Origin: Chitiniphilus shinanonensis DSM 23277
GTDB lineage: Bacteria > Pseudomonadota > Gammaproteobacteria > Burkholderiales > Chitinibacteraceae
Assembly: GCF_000374805.1 (NCBI RefSeq)
Contig: NZ_KB895339.1
Location: 140,484 to 204,483, forward strand
Length of the DNA stretch: 64,000 nt
Direction of reading: 5' to 3'
Both the position numbers and the translations under genes were made by a program. Below, in pieces: positions 49,763-59,398 of the stretch. Positions within the stretch are counted from its first letter, which is position 1; every line of letters starts with the position of its first letter. The notes beneath the pieces are model-generated. The model made no database searches. It saw only the letters and a list, made by a program, of their open reading frames with translations, and was not told the DNA's origin.

Positions 49763-50838
49763 GGCAGGCGCTCGCCTGCCAGCGGGGTGGCGCACAGGCT
49801 CACCATCAGGTCGCGCCAGCCGGACAGCTCCGGCTTGCCGGGCTTGCGCTCGCCGAACCATTGCACGATCAGTTCGCCGTCGGCGGCGTAGACCTCCAGC
49901 GAGGTCACCCAGCCGTCGCTGGTGGGCTTGTTCACCACCCAGCATTCGGCGATGGCTTCGGTGTTGAGGTGCAGGTTGAAGTCGGGGTCGAGCACGTTGA
50001 ACCACGGGCCGGTGCGCAGCAGCTTGCTGACCGGGCCGGAGTGGATCTGCACGATGCCGCGGTTGCCGACGAAGCACATGATCGACAGGCCGCTGGCGGC
50101 GGCCGAATGCAGCATGGTCTCGACGGCGTCGCTGGCCACCGGCTGGGCCAGATCGCGGCCGGCGGCGCGCAGCGCGCCCAGGCGCGCCACGTTGAACTTG
50201 CGCAGCAGCGGGAAGAACTGGTGGGTGTCGGTCATCGCCAGCCACGCTTCGCGCAGCGCGGCGGCGTCGGCCACGTCGGGCAGTTCGTTGCCGGCGGCGA
50301 TGGCTTCGATCACCGGCTGGCGCTTGCCGCGCGCGGCGTACCTGGCGACCAGCGCGTCGTAGGCGGCCTCGTCGCTGTGTTCGGTGAGGAACACCTTGTG
50401 CACCGCGACGCCTTCGCGGTCGAAGAACTGGATGCTGCGCCGGCCGTTGTCGGTCACCGCGTAGCAGTGCTGCCAGCAGGTGAAGAACAGGCGCAGATCG
50501 ATATCGGGCCCCAGGACCAGGCCGACCGGGCCTTCGGCCTTGATGTCCTCGTAGCTGCCGTGGCGCTCGTGCACGCACCAGTCGTTGCGCGACAGGGCCA
50601 TCACGCGGCCGAGCGTGCCCAGTTCGTTGAACAGGGTCTGCATCGGGCGCTCGCTGTTGGCGACCAGTTCGACGGCGCTCAGGCCGCATTCGGCGGCGAC
50701 CAACTCGGCTTCGCTCACGCCCAGGCGTTGCGCGCGATCGCGGATGCGCAGGCGCGGTTCCGCTGTGGCCAGCTCGGCATTGCGGGCTTGCAGTTCGGCG
50801 CGGTCGTGGCGGTCGAGGGTGGGGGTAGCTGTGTTCAT
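49759..50838 (-). CDS. hmuS: Hemin-degrading/heme-trafficking protein HmuS
   Basis: A 359-residue cytoplasmic protein of the HmuS/HemS/ChuS family, with two structural repeats (about 30-175 and 200-350). Motifs include VMALSRNDWCVHERHGSYED, YAVTDNGRRSIQFFDREGVAVHKVFLT and GNRGIVQIHSGPVSKLLRTGPWFNVLDPDFNLHLN (quoted in fragments; the histidine of QIHSG and Arg of KLLRTG are heme contacts in HemS). It receives imported heme and, in some relatives, opens the ring. It sits between the HmuY-like gene and hmuT. Length and both repeats are intact. Confidence 0.94.
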   Translation of the reverse strand: MNTATPTLDRHDRAELQARNAELATAEPRLRIRDRAQRLGVSEAELVAAECGLSAVELVANSERPMQTLFNELGTLGRVMALSRNDWCVHERHGSYEDIKAEGPVGLVLGPDIDLRLFFTCWQHCYAVTDNGRRSIQFFDREGVAVHKVFLTEHSDEAAYDALVARYAARGKRQPVIEAIAAGNELPDVADAAALREAWLAMTDTHQFFPLLRKFNVARLGALRAAGRDLAQPVASDAVETMLHSAAASGLSIMCFVGNRGIVQIHSGPVSKLLRTGPWFNVLDPDFNLHLNTEAIAECWVVNKPTSDGWVTSLEVYAADGELIVQWFGERKPGKPELSGWRDLMVSLCATPLAGERLP

Positions 50839-50874
50839 GTCAGTTCCATGAGACGGGTGGTGGCGCGGAAGAAC

Positions 50875-50898
50875 CGCCCGGCACCCTTGTGCCGGGCG
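50875..50898 (-). repeat. Intercistronic 10-bp hairpin between hmuY-like gene and hmuS
   Basis: CGCCCGGCAC (50875-50884) pairs with GTGCCGGGCG (50889-50898), 4-base loop. On the minus strand only GTTCTTCC follows, so it may be a partial terminator or RNA-stability element that lowers hmuSTUV relative to the receptor genes. Confidence 0.6.
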
Positions 50899-50939
50899 AT
50901 GTCGAGTACCACCCCGAAGGGGGCGGCGGAGGGCGTGGC

Positions 50940-52220
50940 TTACGGCTTGGGCTGGATCTCGAATTCGAAGGTCCAGGTCTGCGCGCTGCTGGCGTCGTTC
51001 GGATCGGCGTACTTGATCTCGACCAGACGGAAGCGGGCGTAGCTGTTGCCTTCACCCGAGCGCAGCAGCGTGCCGCGGGTATCGTTGGCCTTCAGCAGGT
51101 GGGCGACGGCGGGCAGGCCGGCGGCGCTGGCGGCCGACGCGGTCGGGTAGTAGCTGAACCAGCCGTAGTCGAGCGCGGCGGGGTAGGTGCCCTGGTAGGC
51201 GGGGCTGAGCGACGAGGTGGTGCCGTCCTTCACCCACTGCGCGGCGCTGGCCGGAACCGCCAGGCTGGGGCTGACCAGGTCGGCCAGCGTGCTGAGGAAG
51301 TTGTTGGCGTCGGTGAACTTGGACGCCACCGGCTTGCCGCTGCCGTCGTAGAAGCCGGCCGGGGTGCCGCCGACGAAGCCGCCCACCTTGCCGCCGCCGC
51401 TGGCGCCGCCGTTGAGCTTGACGTTGTAGCGGTTGAAGGCGATGTGCCAGGTGCCGCTTTCGCTGCTGACCGCGCCGGCCACCAGGTCGTAGTAGACCCA
51501 GTTGGCGCTGGCGTCGACGGTGGCGGTCTTCTGCACGCCGCTCAGGCGATCCACCCAGCGGAACGAGGGCCAGCCGGACGCGGTGCCGCTCGGGCCGCCG
51601 TAGTAGCCGATTACCTGGAGCGCGAACACCGGCGACGTGGCATCGCCCGTGTTGCTGGCCTTGGTGTTGTCGGTGGTGATCAGGAACACGCGATAGTTGG
51701 GATACAACTTGTGGTCGTTCTCGCCGCCCACGCCGTATTCGAAAGCCGCGGCCTGGATCGAATTGCTGCCGGTGAACACGCCGCTGGCGCTGTCCTTGAA
51801 ATACAGGCTGGCCGGGATCGGGCCGCTGGTGGGATCGGTGGTGCCGTTCTGCCAGGCGAGCAGTTCGGCCCAGGTGTGCTCGAACGGGCCGCCGAAGGCG
51901 CCGCCCTGACCGCTGCCGCTGACGCCGCTGTTGGTGGAGAGCGAGGCGGTGCGGCCACTGCTCTTGAACTTCAGATCCCAGGCGTTGCCGCTGCAATCGG
52001 CCACTTCGGTCCGGGTGTCGAAGTCGTAGCACACCGAGACATTGGTCGCCGGCAGGGTGACGCTCCAGGTGGCTTTCTGGCTGAAGCCGCTGGACGGTGC
52101 CGGGGTCGGCGTCGGGGTCGGACCGGGACCGTCGCTGCCGCCTCCGCCGCCGCCGCATGCGGCGAGGGCCAGGGTCAGCGTCATCGCCAGCAGGGCGCCC
52201 GACTTGGAAGTCATGTTCAT
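50940..52220 (-). CDS. HmuY-like heme-binding outer-membrane lipoprotein
   Basis: A 426-residue lipoprotein: signal peptide with lipobox LAAC (Cys22) followed by a Gly run and Pro-Thr linker. The mature part is rich in aromatic and beta-type sequence, with CYDFDTRTEVADCSGNAWDLKFKS, GYYGGPSGTASGWPSFRW and the C-terminal SYARFRLVEIKYADP and TWTFEFEIQ that recall the HmuY fold. HmuY takes heme from host or environmental proteins and passes it to a TonB receptor; its position 13 bp after that receptor gene agrees. It is nearly twice the size of Porphyromonas HmuY, so the heme ligands cannot be assigned by eye. Confidence 0.65.
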   Translation of the reverse strand: MNMTSKSGALLAMTLTLALAACGGGGGGSDGPGPTPTPTPAPSSGFSQKATWSVTLPATNVSVCYDFDTRTEVADCSGNAWDLKFKSSGRTASLSTNSGVSGSGQGGAFGGPFEHTWAELLAWQNGTTDPTSGPIPASLYFKDSASGVFTGSNSIQAAAFEYGVGGENDHKLYPNYRVFLITTDNTKASNTGDATSPVFALQVIGYYGGPSGTASGWPSFRWVDRLSGVQKTATVDASANWVYYDLVAGAVSSESGTWHIAFNRYNVKLNGGASGGGKVGGFVGGTPAGFYDGSGKPVASKFTDANNFLSTLADLVSPSLAVPASAAQWVKDGTTSSLSPAYQGTYPAALDYGWFSYYPTASAASAAGLPAVAHLLKANDTRGTLLRSGEGNSYARFRLVEIKYADPNDASSAQTWTFEFEIQPKP

Positions 52221-52233
52221 GTTTCGCTCTCTC

Positions 52234-54249
52234 TCAGTTGGTCTTGCCCCAGGTGTATCGGGCACCCAGGTAGATGAACCGGCCCACGATGGGACCGAAA
52301 TCGTTGGCATCGGCGAAGTCGCGCTGTTCGTCGAACAGGTTGTTCACGCCGAAGTAGACGGTGGTGTCGCGGTTGAGCGCCTGGTTGATCTTGAGATCCC
52401 AGGTGCTCCAGCCCGGTGAGCGGGCGTTGCTGACCGAATCGATCAGCTCGCTGCTCTGGTAGCGGCCGCGCAGCGAGACACTGGTGGCGGCCAGCGCCTG
52501 CCAGTCGGCGCCGACGCGGGCGATGCTGCGCGGGCGGCGCGTCAGCATCTGGTCGGTATCGAGGTCGCGGGCATCGGTGAAGGTGTAGGCGGCGCTCAGG
52601 TCGAGCGAATCCAGCGGCTGCCAGCGCAGCGAAGTCTCGACGCCGCGGGTGCGGGCGCGGGCGATGTTCTCGTAGGTGTATACCGCCACGCCGTTGATGA
52701 CCGTGTAGTGCTCCAGGTCGGTCTGGATCAGGTCCTTGACGTCGTTGAGGAACAGGTTGAGGTCCAGCGTCAGGTTCTGGCGGAAGGTGAGCGTGCCGCC
52801 GAACTGCCAGCTGTTGGACGACTCGGGCTTCAGGTCTGGATTGCCCAGCACCATGTAGCCGAGCGAGCTGTGGTCGAACAGGTAGTGGCGTTCCTTCAGG
52901 TTGGGCACGCGGTAGCCCTGGCCGAAGCTGGCGCGCAGCACGCCGTTCCAGTCGCCGCCGCGCAGCACGTTGCCGCGCAGCGCGATTTTGGGGGCGGCGT
53001 GGCCGCCGAAGTCCGAGTCGTCCTGCCAGCGCAGGCCCAGCACCATCTCCCACACGTCGTCGAAGATAATGTCGTTCTGGGCGAACAGCTCGCGACTGCT
53101 GCGCGTCACGTCGCCGTCGCCCCCCAGCTCGGACGCGCCGTTACTGGTCTGGCTCAGGCTTTCGCCGTGCCAGTCGGCGCCGAACTGCCACAACTGGCGA
53201 TGCCACACCGGCAAATCCACCTGCGCCGACACGTGCCGGGTGCGCTGTTCGGATTCGCGCCTGGCGATGGGGTAGTCGTTGGAGTATTCGCGGGTGGTGC
53301 TGTCGTAGCGCTCGTCCAGCCCCTTGAGCTGTACGTTCACGCCGCTGTCGAAGCGCCAGTTGCCGCCGGCCGCCAGACGATCACGCTCGATGTATTCGGT
53401 CTTGCGCTGCGGGATGTAGTGGGGCGGCGCGTAGTACTGATAGCGCTGCTCGTCGTCCTCGGTGTAGGTGCTGCCTTCCACCCACAACTCGCTGTCGGGC
53501 TTGGGCAGCCAGGCCAGCCGGCCGCCGTACTGCTCGCGCCGCGAGGCGTCGCCCTGGCGCGACCAGGCATCCGGGTTCACCGAGAAGCCCGAATCGTCCA
53601 CCACGTCCGCGTCCAGCCGCACGCGCCAGCGCTCGCCGCCGCCTTCCACCCGCGCCTGACCGTGGGCGTTGCCCTTGTCGAACGATTTGCCCGACACGTT
53701 CTGCTTGCCGTAGCTGCCGACATCGCCGGACACGCTGCCGGAAAACCCCGGCTGGATGCGGCGCGTGATCACGTTGATCACCCCGCCCATCGCGGAACTG
53801 CCGTACTGCGCCGACGCCGCGCCCTTGATCACCTCGATGCGCTCGACCTCGGCCAGCAGGTACTGGCTCAGGTCCACCGTCGAGCCGGTGCTGGCGCTGA
53901 TCGGCATGCCGTCGATCAGGATCAGCACCTGGTCGCTGGTCAGGCCCTGCAACGACAGCTCGTAGCCCGACTTGCCGTGCACCTCGCGCAGTTGCAGGCC
54001 GGGCACGTTTTCCAGCGCCTCCTTCAGGGTGCGGGCATGGGTGCGTTCGATTTCCTTGGCGGTGACCACCTCGGTGCGGATCGGCGCTTCCTCCACCGTC
54101 TTCTCGGTGCGGGTGGCGGTGACGACGATGGTGTCGAGCGTGCTGTCGGCGTAGGCCAGCGGCAGCGCCAGCAACAGGGGCAGCAAGCCCAGGCCGGGGC
54201 ACAACTTGCGGCGGAACGGCGGCTTGAGCGGGGCGGAGTACAGGAACAC
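52234..54249 (-). CDS. TonB-dependent heme/hemophore receptor
   Basis: A 671-residue outer-membrane receptor. Signal peptide (~1-35, GLLPLLLALPLAYA), TonB box DTIVVTATRTEK (~39-50), plug domain (~55-170, RTLKEALENVPGLQL, LIDGMPISASTG, IEVIKGAASAQYGSSAMGGVINVIT in pieces), and a 22-strand barrel ending in ARYTWGKTN. The GTG at 54249 with GAGG upstream is the start. It heads the heme operon: HmuY-like lipoprotein, HmuS, HmuT, HmuU, HmuV follow. The operon context gives the heme assignment; the sequence alone would fit several receptor classes. A Fur-box match lies 31 bp upstream. Confidence 0.92.
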   Translation of the reverse strand: MFLYSAPLKPPFRRKLCPGLGLLPLLLALPLAYADSTLDTIVVTATRTEKTVEEAPIRTEVVTAKEIERTHARTLKEALENVPGLQLREVHGKSGYELSLQGLTSDQVLILIDGMPISASTGSTVDLSQYLLAEVERIEVIKGAASAQYGSSAMGGVINVITRRIQPGFSGSVSGDVGSYGKQNVSGKSFDKGNAHGQARVEGGGERWRVRLDADVVDDSGFSVNPDAWSRQGDASRREQYGGRLAWLPKPDSELWVEGSTYTEDDEQRYQYYAPPHYIPQRKTEYIERDRLAAGGNWRFDSGVNVQLKGLDERYDSTTREYSNDYPIARRESEQRTRHVSAQVDLPVWHRQLWQFGADWHGESLSQTSNGASELGGDGDVTRSSRELFAQNDIIFDDVWEMVLGLRWQDDSDFGGHAAPKIALRGNVLRGGDWNGVLRASFGQGYRVPNLKERHYLFDHSSLGYMVLGNPDLKPESSNSWQFGGTLTFRQNLTLDLNLFLNDVKDLIQTDLEHYTVINGVAVYTYENIARARTRGVETSLRWQPLDSLDLSAAYTFTDARDLDTDQMLTRRPRSIARVGADWQALAATSVSLRGRYQSSELIDSVSNARSPGWSTWDLKINQALNRDTTVYFGVNNLFDEQRDFADANDFGPIVGRFIYLGARYTWGKTN

Positions 54250-54279
54250 GGATAGCCTCGGTTACGTCCAAATGATTTT

Positions 54280-54298
54280 GATATTGAGAATTATTCTT
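54280..54298. promoter_or_regulatory. Fur box upstream of the heme operon
   Basis: GATATTGAGAATTATTCTT matches the 19-bp Fur consensus GATAATGATAATCATTATC at 14 positions. Its place 31 bp before the receptor start and the heme-uptake genes downstream support iron-dependent repression. Confidence 0.75.
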
Positions 54299-55277
54299 GT
54301 TTTTGGAGTGAGCAACGCCGCGAACGACGACGTGTCATGGGGGCTGCCGGGCTTGGCGGCATTGCTGCGCGCGAGGGCCTTGCCCAGTGGCGGGACAACG
54401 GTTGCTACGCGTTCCCGCCGTCATGCGCCATGCGCTGGGTCAATGCTTACGATAGTAAACGATAAACATTCTTATTTGCAAATGGAGGGCGTGATCACCC
54501 TGGGTGGTCATTGAGTGCCTGCGAACGCACGCAATAACCATCCTTCCTGACACCCCGTACGGGCTGGCGAAGGACGTATCCGACCCCATCCTTGCGCGCA
54601 ATGGTGGGGCCACCCGCTGAATTTCCGAGGGTTCGGGGTGCCAATTCGGGGCGCGTCGCGCCAATTTCGGCATCACAATCCGATGCAATTTGGTAATCGC
54701 GCCCGGCGTGTGGAGGGCGATTGAGACCCGTGCTGAAGCCCATCTTGCGCCAAGGCGCAGGCGCACTGATCGATATGGGCTGTCATTCCATTCGCTAAAC
54801 AATTTTCACTGGCAATTCATGTAAATGGCATGAATGCGTGGCAATCGGCGATGCAAGCCGCGCCTGCGTTCTTCCCGAGGCGATCCGCGACCGTGCAATC
54901 GGCAGGCGTATCCCATGCCTCGATGTCGGGCGAATGGAGCATGCTTGGGCGGGTTGTTTTTATATCTTTTTGAAAAACAAAAGAAATTCGATTGAGGGTC
55001 GATTGCCGATGGCCCGCAACAGACGGGAAGGGCCCGCCGCCTGGCTTGGCTGTTTCCCATGCGCAGGCGACGTAAGCCAGGCGGTGGACGGTGGTTCTGG
55101 CAATCCGGCGTGTCCGCATTTCAGATAACCAATAGTTGTCCCGGTGATGGCAACCCGCATTACGCGGCGCAATGCTGCGGTGCCGCACCCCACCTTCGCC
55201 AAGGGTGGACCAACGGTTAATCTAGTTTGTGAAAAATCCAATATCGGATCGGCGTAGACACGCAAAGCGAGGACGAA
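54299..55277. other. About 1-kb intergenic region between the heme operon and the first chemoreceptor
   Basis: No gene is supported; open frames here are short and start inside other signals. Notable points: a second, weaker Fur-like match at 54461-54479 (12 of 19); a near-palindrome TGATCACCC/GGGTGGTCA (54492-54510); GCCAATT at 54640 and 54660; ACTGGCAATT at 54808, also found upstream of the second chemoreceptor; an AT-rich 8-bp hairpin TTGTTTTT/AAAAACAA (54954-54961 with 54973-54980). TAAT (55218-55221), 15 bases, TCCAATAT (55237-55244) is a weak sigma-28-like promoter 34 bp before the chemoreceptor. Confidence 0.4.
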
Positions 55278-56906
55278 ATGAATGCATTAAGCATTGCCAG
55301 GAAACTCTACCTGGGTTTTGGCACGATCCTGGTCGTGGTCCTGGTGGCGATGGCAATCATTGCCAACAATGTCGGCAGGGTGAAGGAGGCTACCGGCTGG
55401 ACCGAGCACACCTACAAAGTATTGCTCGGAACTGATGAAATGCTGACCGGAATGATCAACATGGAAACCGGGCAACGCGGCTTCCTGCTCTCCGGCCAGG
55501 ATGATTTCCTCGGCCCTTACACCTCGGGCCACCAGCAGTTCGACGAGGCATTGGCCAAGACCTCCGAACTGACCAAGGACAACGCCACCCAGCAGGAGCG
55601 CCTGAAAAAACTGGCCGGCCTGATGGAGGAATGGGTGGGCAAGGTGATCGAGCCCGAGATCGCCCTGCGCCGCGAGGTGACGGCCGGGGGGCGGAACATG
55701 GATGAAGTGGTGGTGGTGGTGCGGCAGGCCAACGGCAAAGGCCGTATGGACGCCATGCGGCAGGTGCTGGGCGAAATCTCGAACGCCGAGGCGTCGCTGC
55801 TCGACGAGCGGGCGGCCGAGGCCAACGCCGCGCGGCGCAGCAATGTCATCACCATGGCGATTTCCGCCACGTTGTGCGCGGTGATCGGCATCGGCATCGC
55901 GGTCGGGATCTCCCGCAGCATCGCCCGGCGCCTGAAGCAAGCCGGAGACATGGCCGGACGCGCCGCGCGCGGCGATTTCAGCCGCGACGTGGATGCCGGC
56001 GCGCAGGACGAGATCGGCACGCTGCTCACTGCGCTCAACCAGATGCAGGAAAAGCTGCGCGACATGCTGCGCCACGTACAGCAGAGCGCCGAGGAACTGC
56101 TGGGCGGCGCCGAGCGCATCAGCCAGGCGTCCGAGCAGGTATCGGTGGGCGCGCGCGAGCAGAGCGGCGCCGCCGCGGCGATGGCGGCGGCGGTCGAGCA
56201 GCTTACCGTCAGCATCAACCACGTGGCCGAGTCGGCCCGCGAAGCCGAGGAGCAATCGCGCGAAGCCGGGCGCGTGTCCACTTCCGGCAGCGAGGTCATC
56301 GGCCACACCGTCAGCGGCATCCGCAGCATTTCCGAATCGGTGCGCGGCGCCTCGCGCACGGTCGATCACCTGGGCGAACACGCCAAGCAGATCAGCGGTA
56401 TCGTCAATGTGATCAAGGAAATCGCCGACCAGACCAATCTGCTGGCGCTGAACGCCGCCATCGAAGCCGCCCGTGCCGGCGAACAGGGCCGTGGTTTTGC
56501 CGTGGTGGCCGACGAAGTGCGCAAGCTGGCCGAGCGCACCTCCAGCTCCACCGTCGAGATCGCCACCATGATCGAGAAGATCCAGGCCGGCACCCGCAGC
56601 GCGGTGGACAGCATGAGCGACGGCGTGAAGAAGGTGGAGGAGAACGTCGAAACCGCCAACAGCGCCGGCGAGGCCATCGGCCAGATCCGCAGCAGCGCCG
56701 ATCGCGTGGTGAGCGTGGTGGCCGACATCACCACCTCGTTGACCGAGCAGAGCACCGCGTCCAACGACGTGGCGCGCAACGTCGAGAAGATCGCGCAGAT
56801 GTCCGAGGAGAACAGCCGCGCGGTGGACGAAACCGCCCACACCGCGCAGCAGTTGCGCGACCTCGCCACCGAACTGGAGCGTCGCGTCGCCCAGTTCAAG
56901 CTGTGA
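55278..56906 (+). CDS. Methyl-accepting chemotaxis protein (CHASE3-like sensor), copy 1
   Basis: A 542-residue chemoreceptor: helix 1 (~8-30, [20 protein letters not shown]), a periplasmic helical CHASE3-like domain (~35-185, with [20 protein letters not shown]), helix 2 (~190-212, [20 protein letters not shown]), HAMP (~213-266), and a signalling hairpin whose tip reads [47 protein letters not shown] (quoted as family motif; about 375-420). It relays ligand signals to CheA/CheW; none are nearby. A close paralogue of equal length follows at 57579. No C-terminal CheR-tethering pentapeptide. It may be under sigma-28 control. Confidence 0.95.
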   Translation: MNALSIARKLYLGFGTILVVVLVAMAIIANNVGRVKEATGWTEHTYKVLLGTDEMLTGMINMETGQRGFLLSGQDDFLGPYTSGHQQFDEALAKTSELTKDNATQQERLKKLAGLMEEWVGKVIEPEIALRREVTAGGRNMDEVVVVVRQANGKGRMDAMRQVLGEISNAEASLLDERAAEANAARRSNVITMAISATLCAVIGIGIAVGISRSIARRLKQAGDMAGRAARGDFSRDVDAGAQDEIGTLLTALNQMQEKLRDMLRHVQQSAEELLGGAERISQASEQVSVGAREQSGAAAAMAAAVEQLTVSINHVAESAREAEEQSREAGRVSTSGSEVIGHTVSGIRSISESVRGASRTVDHLGEHAKQISGIVNVIKEIADQTNLLALNAAIEAARAGEQGRGFAVVADEVRKLAERTSSSTVEIATMIEKIQAGTRSAVDSMSDGVKKVEENVETANSAGEAIGQIRSSADRVVSVVADITTSLTEQSTASNDVARNVEKIAQMSEENSRAVDETAHTAQQLRDLATELERRVAQFKL

Positions 56907-57578
56907 GCGCAGCGGTCGGGCCCGCACAACCGCAGGTTCGTCCGCCACCCCGGCATCAAGGCCGGTCGGTAACGACCGTCCGGCAAGCGGCAGCATCGGC
57001 AGCCCTGGCGCCACATCCCGCGATGTGGCGTTTTTCTTGTCTTTCCACCCCCCAGCGCCACCCTGACCCGCGGTGCAGTCAATTGGCTGGATCGTACGGA
57101 AAACTTACTGGCAATTGCCGGCGCGAATTGCCGTTTCACCGTTAATTGGCAAGGCCGGTTTTTGATGTCGAAATCAGGCGATGCCTTTCAAATGCCAGAT
57201 ACGGCAAAAGGCGCTTCATTTTGGCCAATGACGCTCGGGCTGCGAAATTGGCAAGTGCCGATGACGTACCCGATCCAGGCCGCGATGCGATGCGGAAATT
57301 GGCCGCCGGGCGGTTGCCAGGATCTTGTTTATCTTGATGTTTAGTCGCAAGCGGTGCGGAGATCGGATGAGCTGAGCGCCCGATAAAGCCGCAGCTGCTC
57401 CGGTATAGCGGCTGGTTTTCGTGACCGCTTTCGGGAAATGGTTAACCAATGGTTATGGCATGTGGGCGGCAGTGCCAGCACTCGAAGCGGGGCGAGCGTT
57501 CATTTTTCATTCCCGGCAATCGTCTAGGCTTTCCAGCACGAGATTCCCAATTCGATAACGGACACCGAGGAAAGCAAA
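56907..57578. other. 672-bp region between the two chemoreceptor genes
   Basis: It holds the terminator of the first receptor (57009-57036) and then about 500 bp without a supported gene. That part is dotted with AATTGGC or its complement (57081, 57144, 57246, 57297), including two full AATTGGCAAG copies (57144-57153 and 57246-57255), a GGCAATTGCC palindrome (57111-57120) and ACTGGCAATT (57107-57116) shared with 54808. TTCGATAA (57551-57558) resembles a sigma-28 -10 element, but its -35 is poor. Confidence 0.4.
57009..57036 (+). terminator. Terminator after the first chemoreceptor
   Basis: CGCCACATC (57009-57017) pairs with GATGTGGCG (57022-57030), loop CCGC, then TTTTTC. Confidence 0.85.
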
Positions 57579-59207
57579 ATGAGCGCATTGAGTCTTGCCA
57601 GGAAGCTTTACCTGGGATTTGGCGCGGTACTGGTGGTGGTATTGATCGCCATGGCCATCATTGCCGCCAATTTCAACAAGGTGCAGGAAACCGGAACCTG
57701 GACCGACCATAGCTACACGGTGCTGTTGGAGGGCGAGGATGTGCTGACCGGCATCCTCAATATGGAAACAGGGGTCCGCGGCTTCCTGCTGACGGGGCAG
57801 GACGATTTCCTCGAACCCTATACCTCGGGCCTGGCCATGTACGAGGAAGCGCTGGCCAACCTGGTCAAGCTGACCAGCGACAACCCCGCCCAGCAGGAGC
57901 GTCTGAAGAAGCTGAGCGAAACCCTGGAAAGCTGGGACCACGACGTGGCGCAGGGCATGATCGCGTTGCGGCGGGAGGTGAACGCCGGCAACCGGCTGTT
58001 GCAGGACGTCGAAAGCACCGTGCGGGAAGGCAAGGGCAGAAACCGCATGGAGGCCATGCGGCAATTGATACTCGATTTGTCGCAGGTGGAGGAATCGCTG
58101 CTCAAGCAGCGGTTGGCCGAGGCCGAGGCGGTGGAGCGGATGACCTACATCATCATGACCATTTCCGCCCTGCTGTGCGCGCTGATCGGTGGCGGCATCG
58201 CCTACGCGTTGTCCGGCAGCATCGCCCGACGGCTGCGGCAGGCCGGCGAGATGGCGGAACGCGCCTCGCGCGGCGACTTCAGTCTCGACGTGGCCGCCGG
58301 CGCCCAGGACGAGATCGGCAGGCTGCTCGCCGCGCTCAACCGGATGCAGGAAAAGCTGCGCGACATGCTGCGCCACGTGAAGGGCAGCGCCGACGAATTG
58401 CTGGGCGGCGCCGAGCGCATCAGCCAGGCGTCCGAGCAGGTGTCGATCGGTGCGCGCGAACAGAGCAGCGCCGCCTCGGCGATGGCGGCGGCGGTCGAGC
58501 AGCTTACCGTCAGCATCAACCACGTGGCCGGTTCGGCGCGCGAGGCCGAAGAGCAATCGCGCGAAGCCGGCCGTGTCTCCACCTCCGGCAGCGAGGTCAT
58601 CGGCCACACCGTCGCCGGCATCCGCAGCATCTCGGAATCGGTGCGCAGCGCCTCGCGCACGGTGGACCACCTGGGCGAACACGCCAAGCAGATCAGCGGC
58701 ATCGTCAACGTGATCAAGGAAATCGCCGACCAGACCAACCTGCTGGCGCTGAATGCCGCCATCGAGGCCGCCCGCGCCGGCGAGCAGGGGCGCGGCTTCG
58801 CCGTGGTGGCCGACGAGGTGCGCAAGTTGGCCGAACGTACCTCCAGCTCCACCGTCGAGATCGCCACCATGATCGAGAAGATCCAGTCGGGCACCCGCAG
58901 CGCCGTGGACAGCATGGGCGACGGCGTGCGGCAGGTGGAGGAAAACGTCGAGACCGCCAACAGCGCCGGCGAGGCCATCGGCCAGATCCGCAACAGCGCC
59001 GACCGGGTGGTGAGCGTGGTCACCGACATCACCTCGTCGCTGACCGAACAGAGCGCCGCCTCCAACGACGTGGCGCGCAACGTGGAAAAGATCGCGCAGA
59101 TGTCCGAGGAAAACAGCCGCGCGGTGGACGAAACCGCGCAGACCGCACAGCAACTGCGCGACCTCGCCTCCGCGCTGGAACGGCAGGTGGCGCAGTTCAA
59201 GCTTTGA
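57579..59207 (+). CDS. Methyl-accepting chemotaxis protein (CHASE3-like sensor), copy 2
   Basis: A 542-residue paralogue of the receptor at 55278, with the same plan: helix 1 (~8-30), CHASE3-like periplasmic domain (~35-185, [20 protein letters not shown]), helix 2 (~188-212), HAMP and MCP signalling domain. The sensor halves differ clearly, while the signalling halves are almost identical, at DNA level too (for instance 56185-56228 against 58489-58532). The two therefore probably sense different ligands and feed the same array. GAGGAAAG precedes the ATG. A strong terminator follows. Confidence 0.95.
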   Translation: MSALSLARKLYLGFGAVLVVVLIAMAIIAANFNKVQETGTWTDHSYTVLLEGEDVLTGILNMETGVRGFLLTGQDDFLEPYTSGLAMYEEALANLVKLTSDNPAQQERLKKLSETLESWDHDVAQGMIALRREVNAGNRLLQDVESTVREGKGRNRMEAMRQLILDLSQVEESLLKQRLAEAEAVERMTYIIMTISALLCALIGGGIAYALSGSIARRLRQAGEMAERASRGDFSLDVAAGAQDEIGRLLAALNRMQEKLRDMLRHVKGSADELLGGAERISQASEQVSIGAREQSSAASAMAAAVEQLTVSINHVAGSAREAEEQSREAGRVSTSGSEVIGHTVAGIRSISESVRSASRTVDHLGEHAKQISGIVNVIKEIADQTNLLALNAAIEAARAGEQGRGFAVVADEVRKLAERTSSSTVEIATMIEKIQSGTRSAVDSMGDGVRQVEENVETANSAGEAIGQIRNSADRVVSVVTDITSSLTEQSAASNDVARNVEKIAQMSEENSRAVDETAQTAQQLRDLASALERQVAQFKL

Positions 59208-59242
59208 CCCGGCGATCCCCATTCCCCCGGATCGCTTTTCGG

Positions 59243-59270
59243 CCATGCCGTCGCGGCATGGTTTTTTTTT
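59243..59270 (+). terminator. Terminator after the second chemoreceptor
   Basis: CCATGCCG (59243-59250) pairs with CGGCATGG (59254-59261), loop TCG, followed by nine T. Confidence 0.9.
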
Positions 59271-59398
59271 GGGCGTGGCGGTGGAGGGCGAGGCGCCTCG
59301 GGGCCGCCGCCTGGAACGGGCGAACCTCACGCCGTCGACGTGGCGCGGGCCGTGAGCGCGGCCAACCCGCGATGGGCGCTGCCCACCGCGCCGGTGCT

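Noticed and set aside
54492..54510. TGATCACCC/GGGTGGTCA as a defined operator
   Set aside because: One mismatch, no gene start near enough, no known regulator pattern; noted only in the region description.
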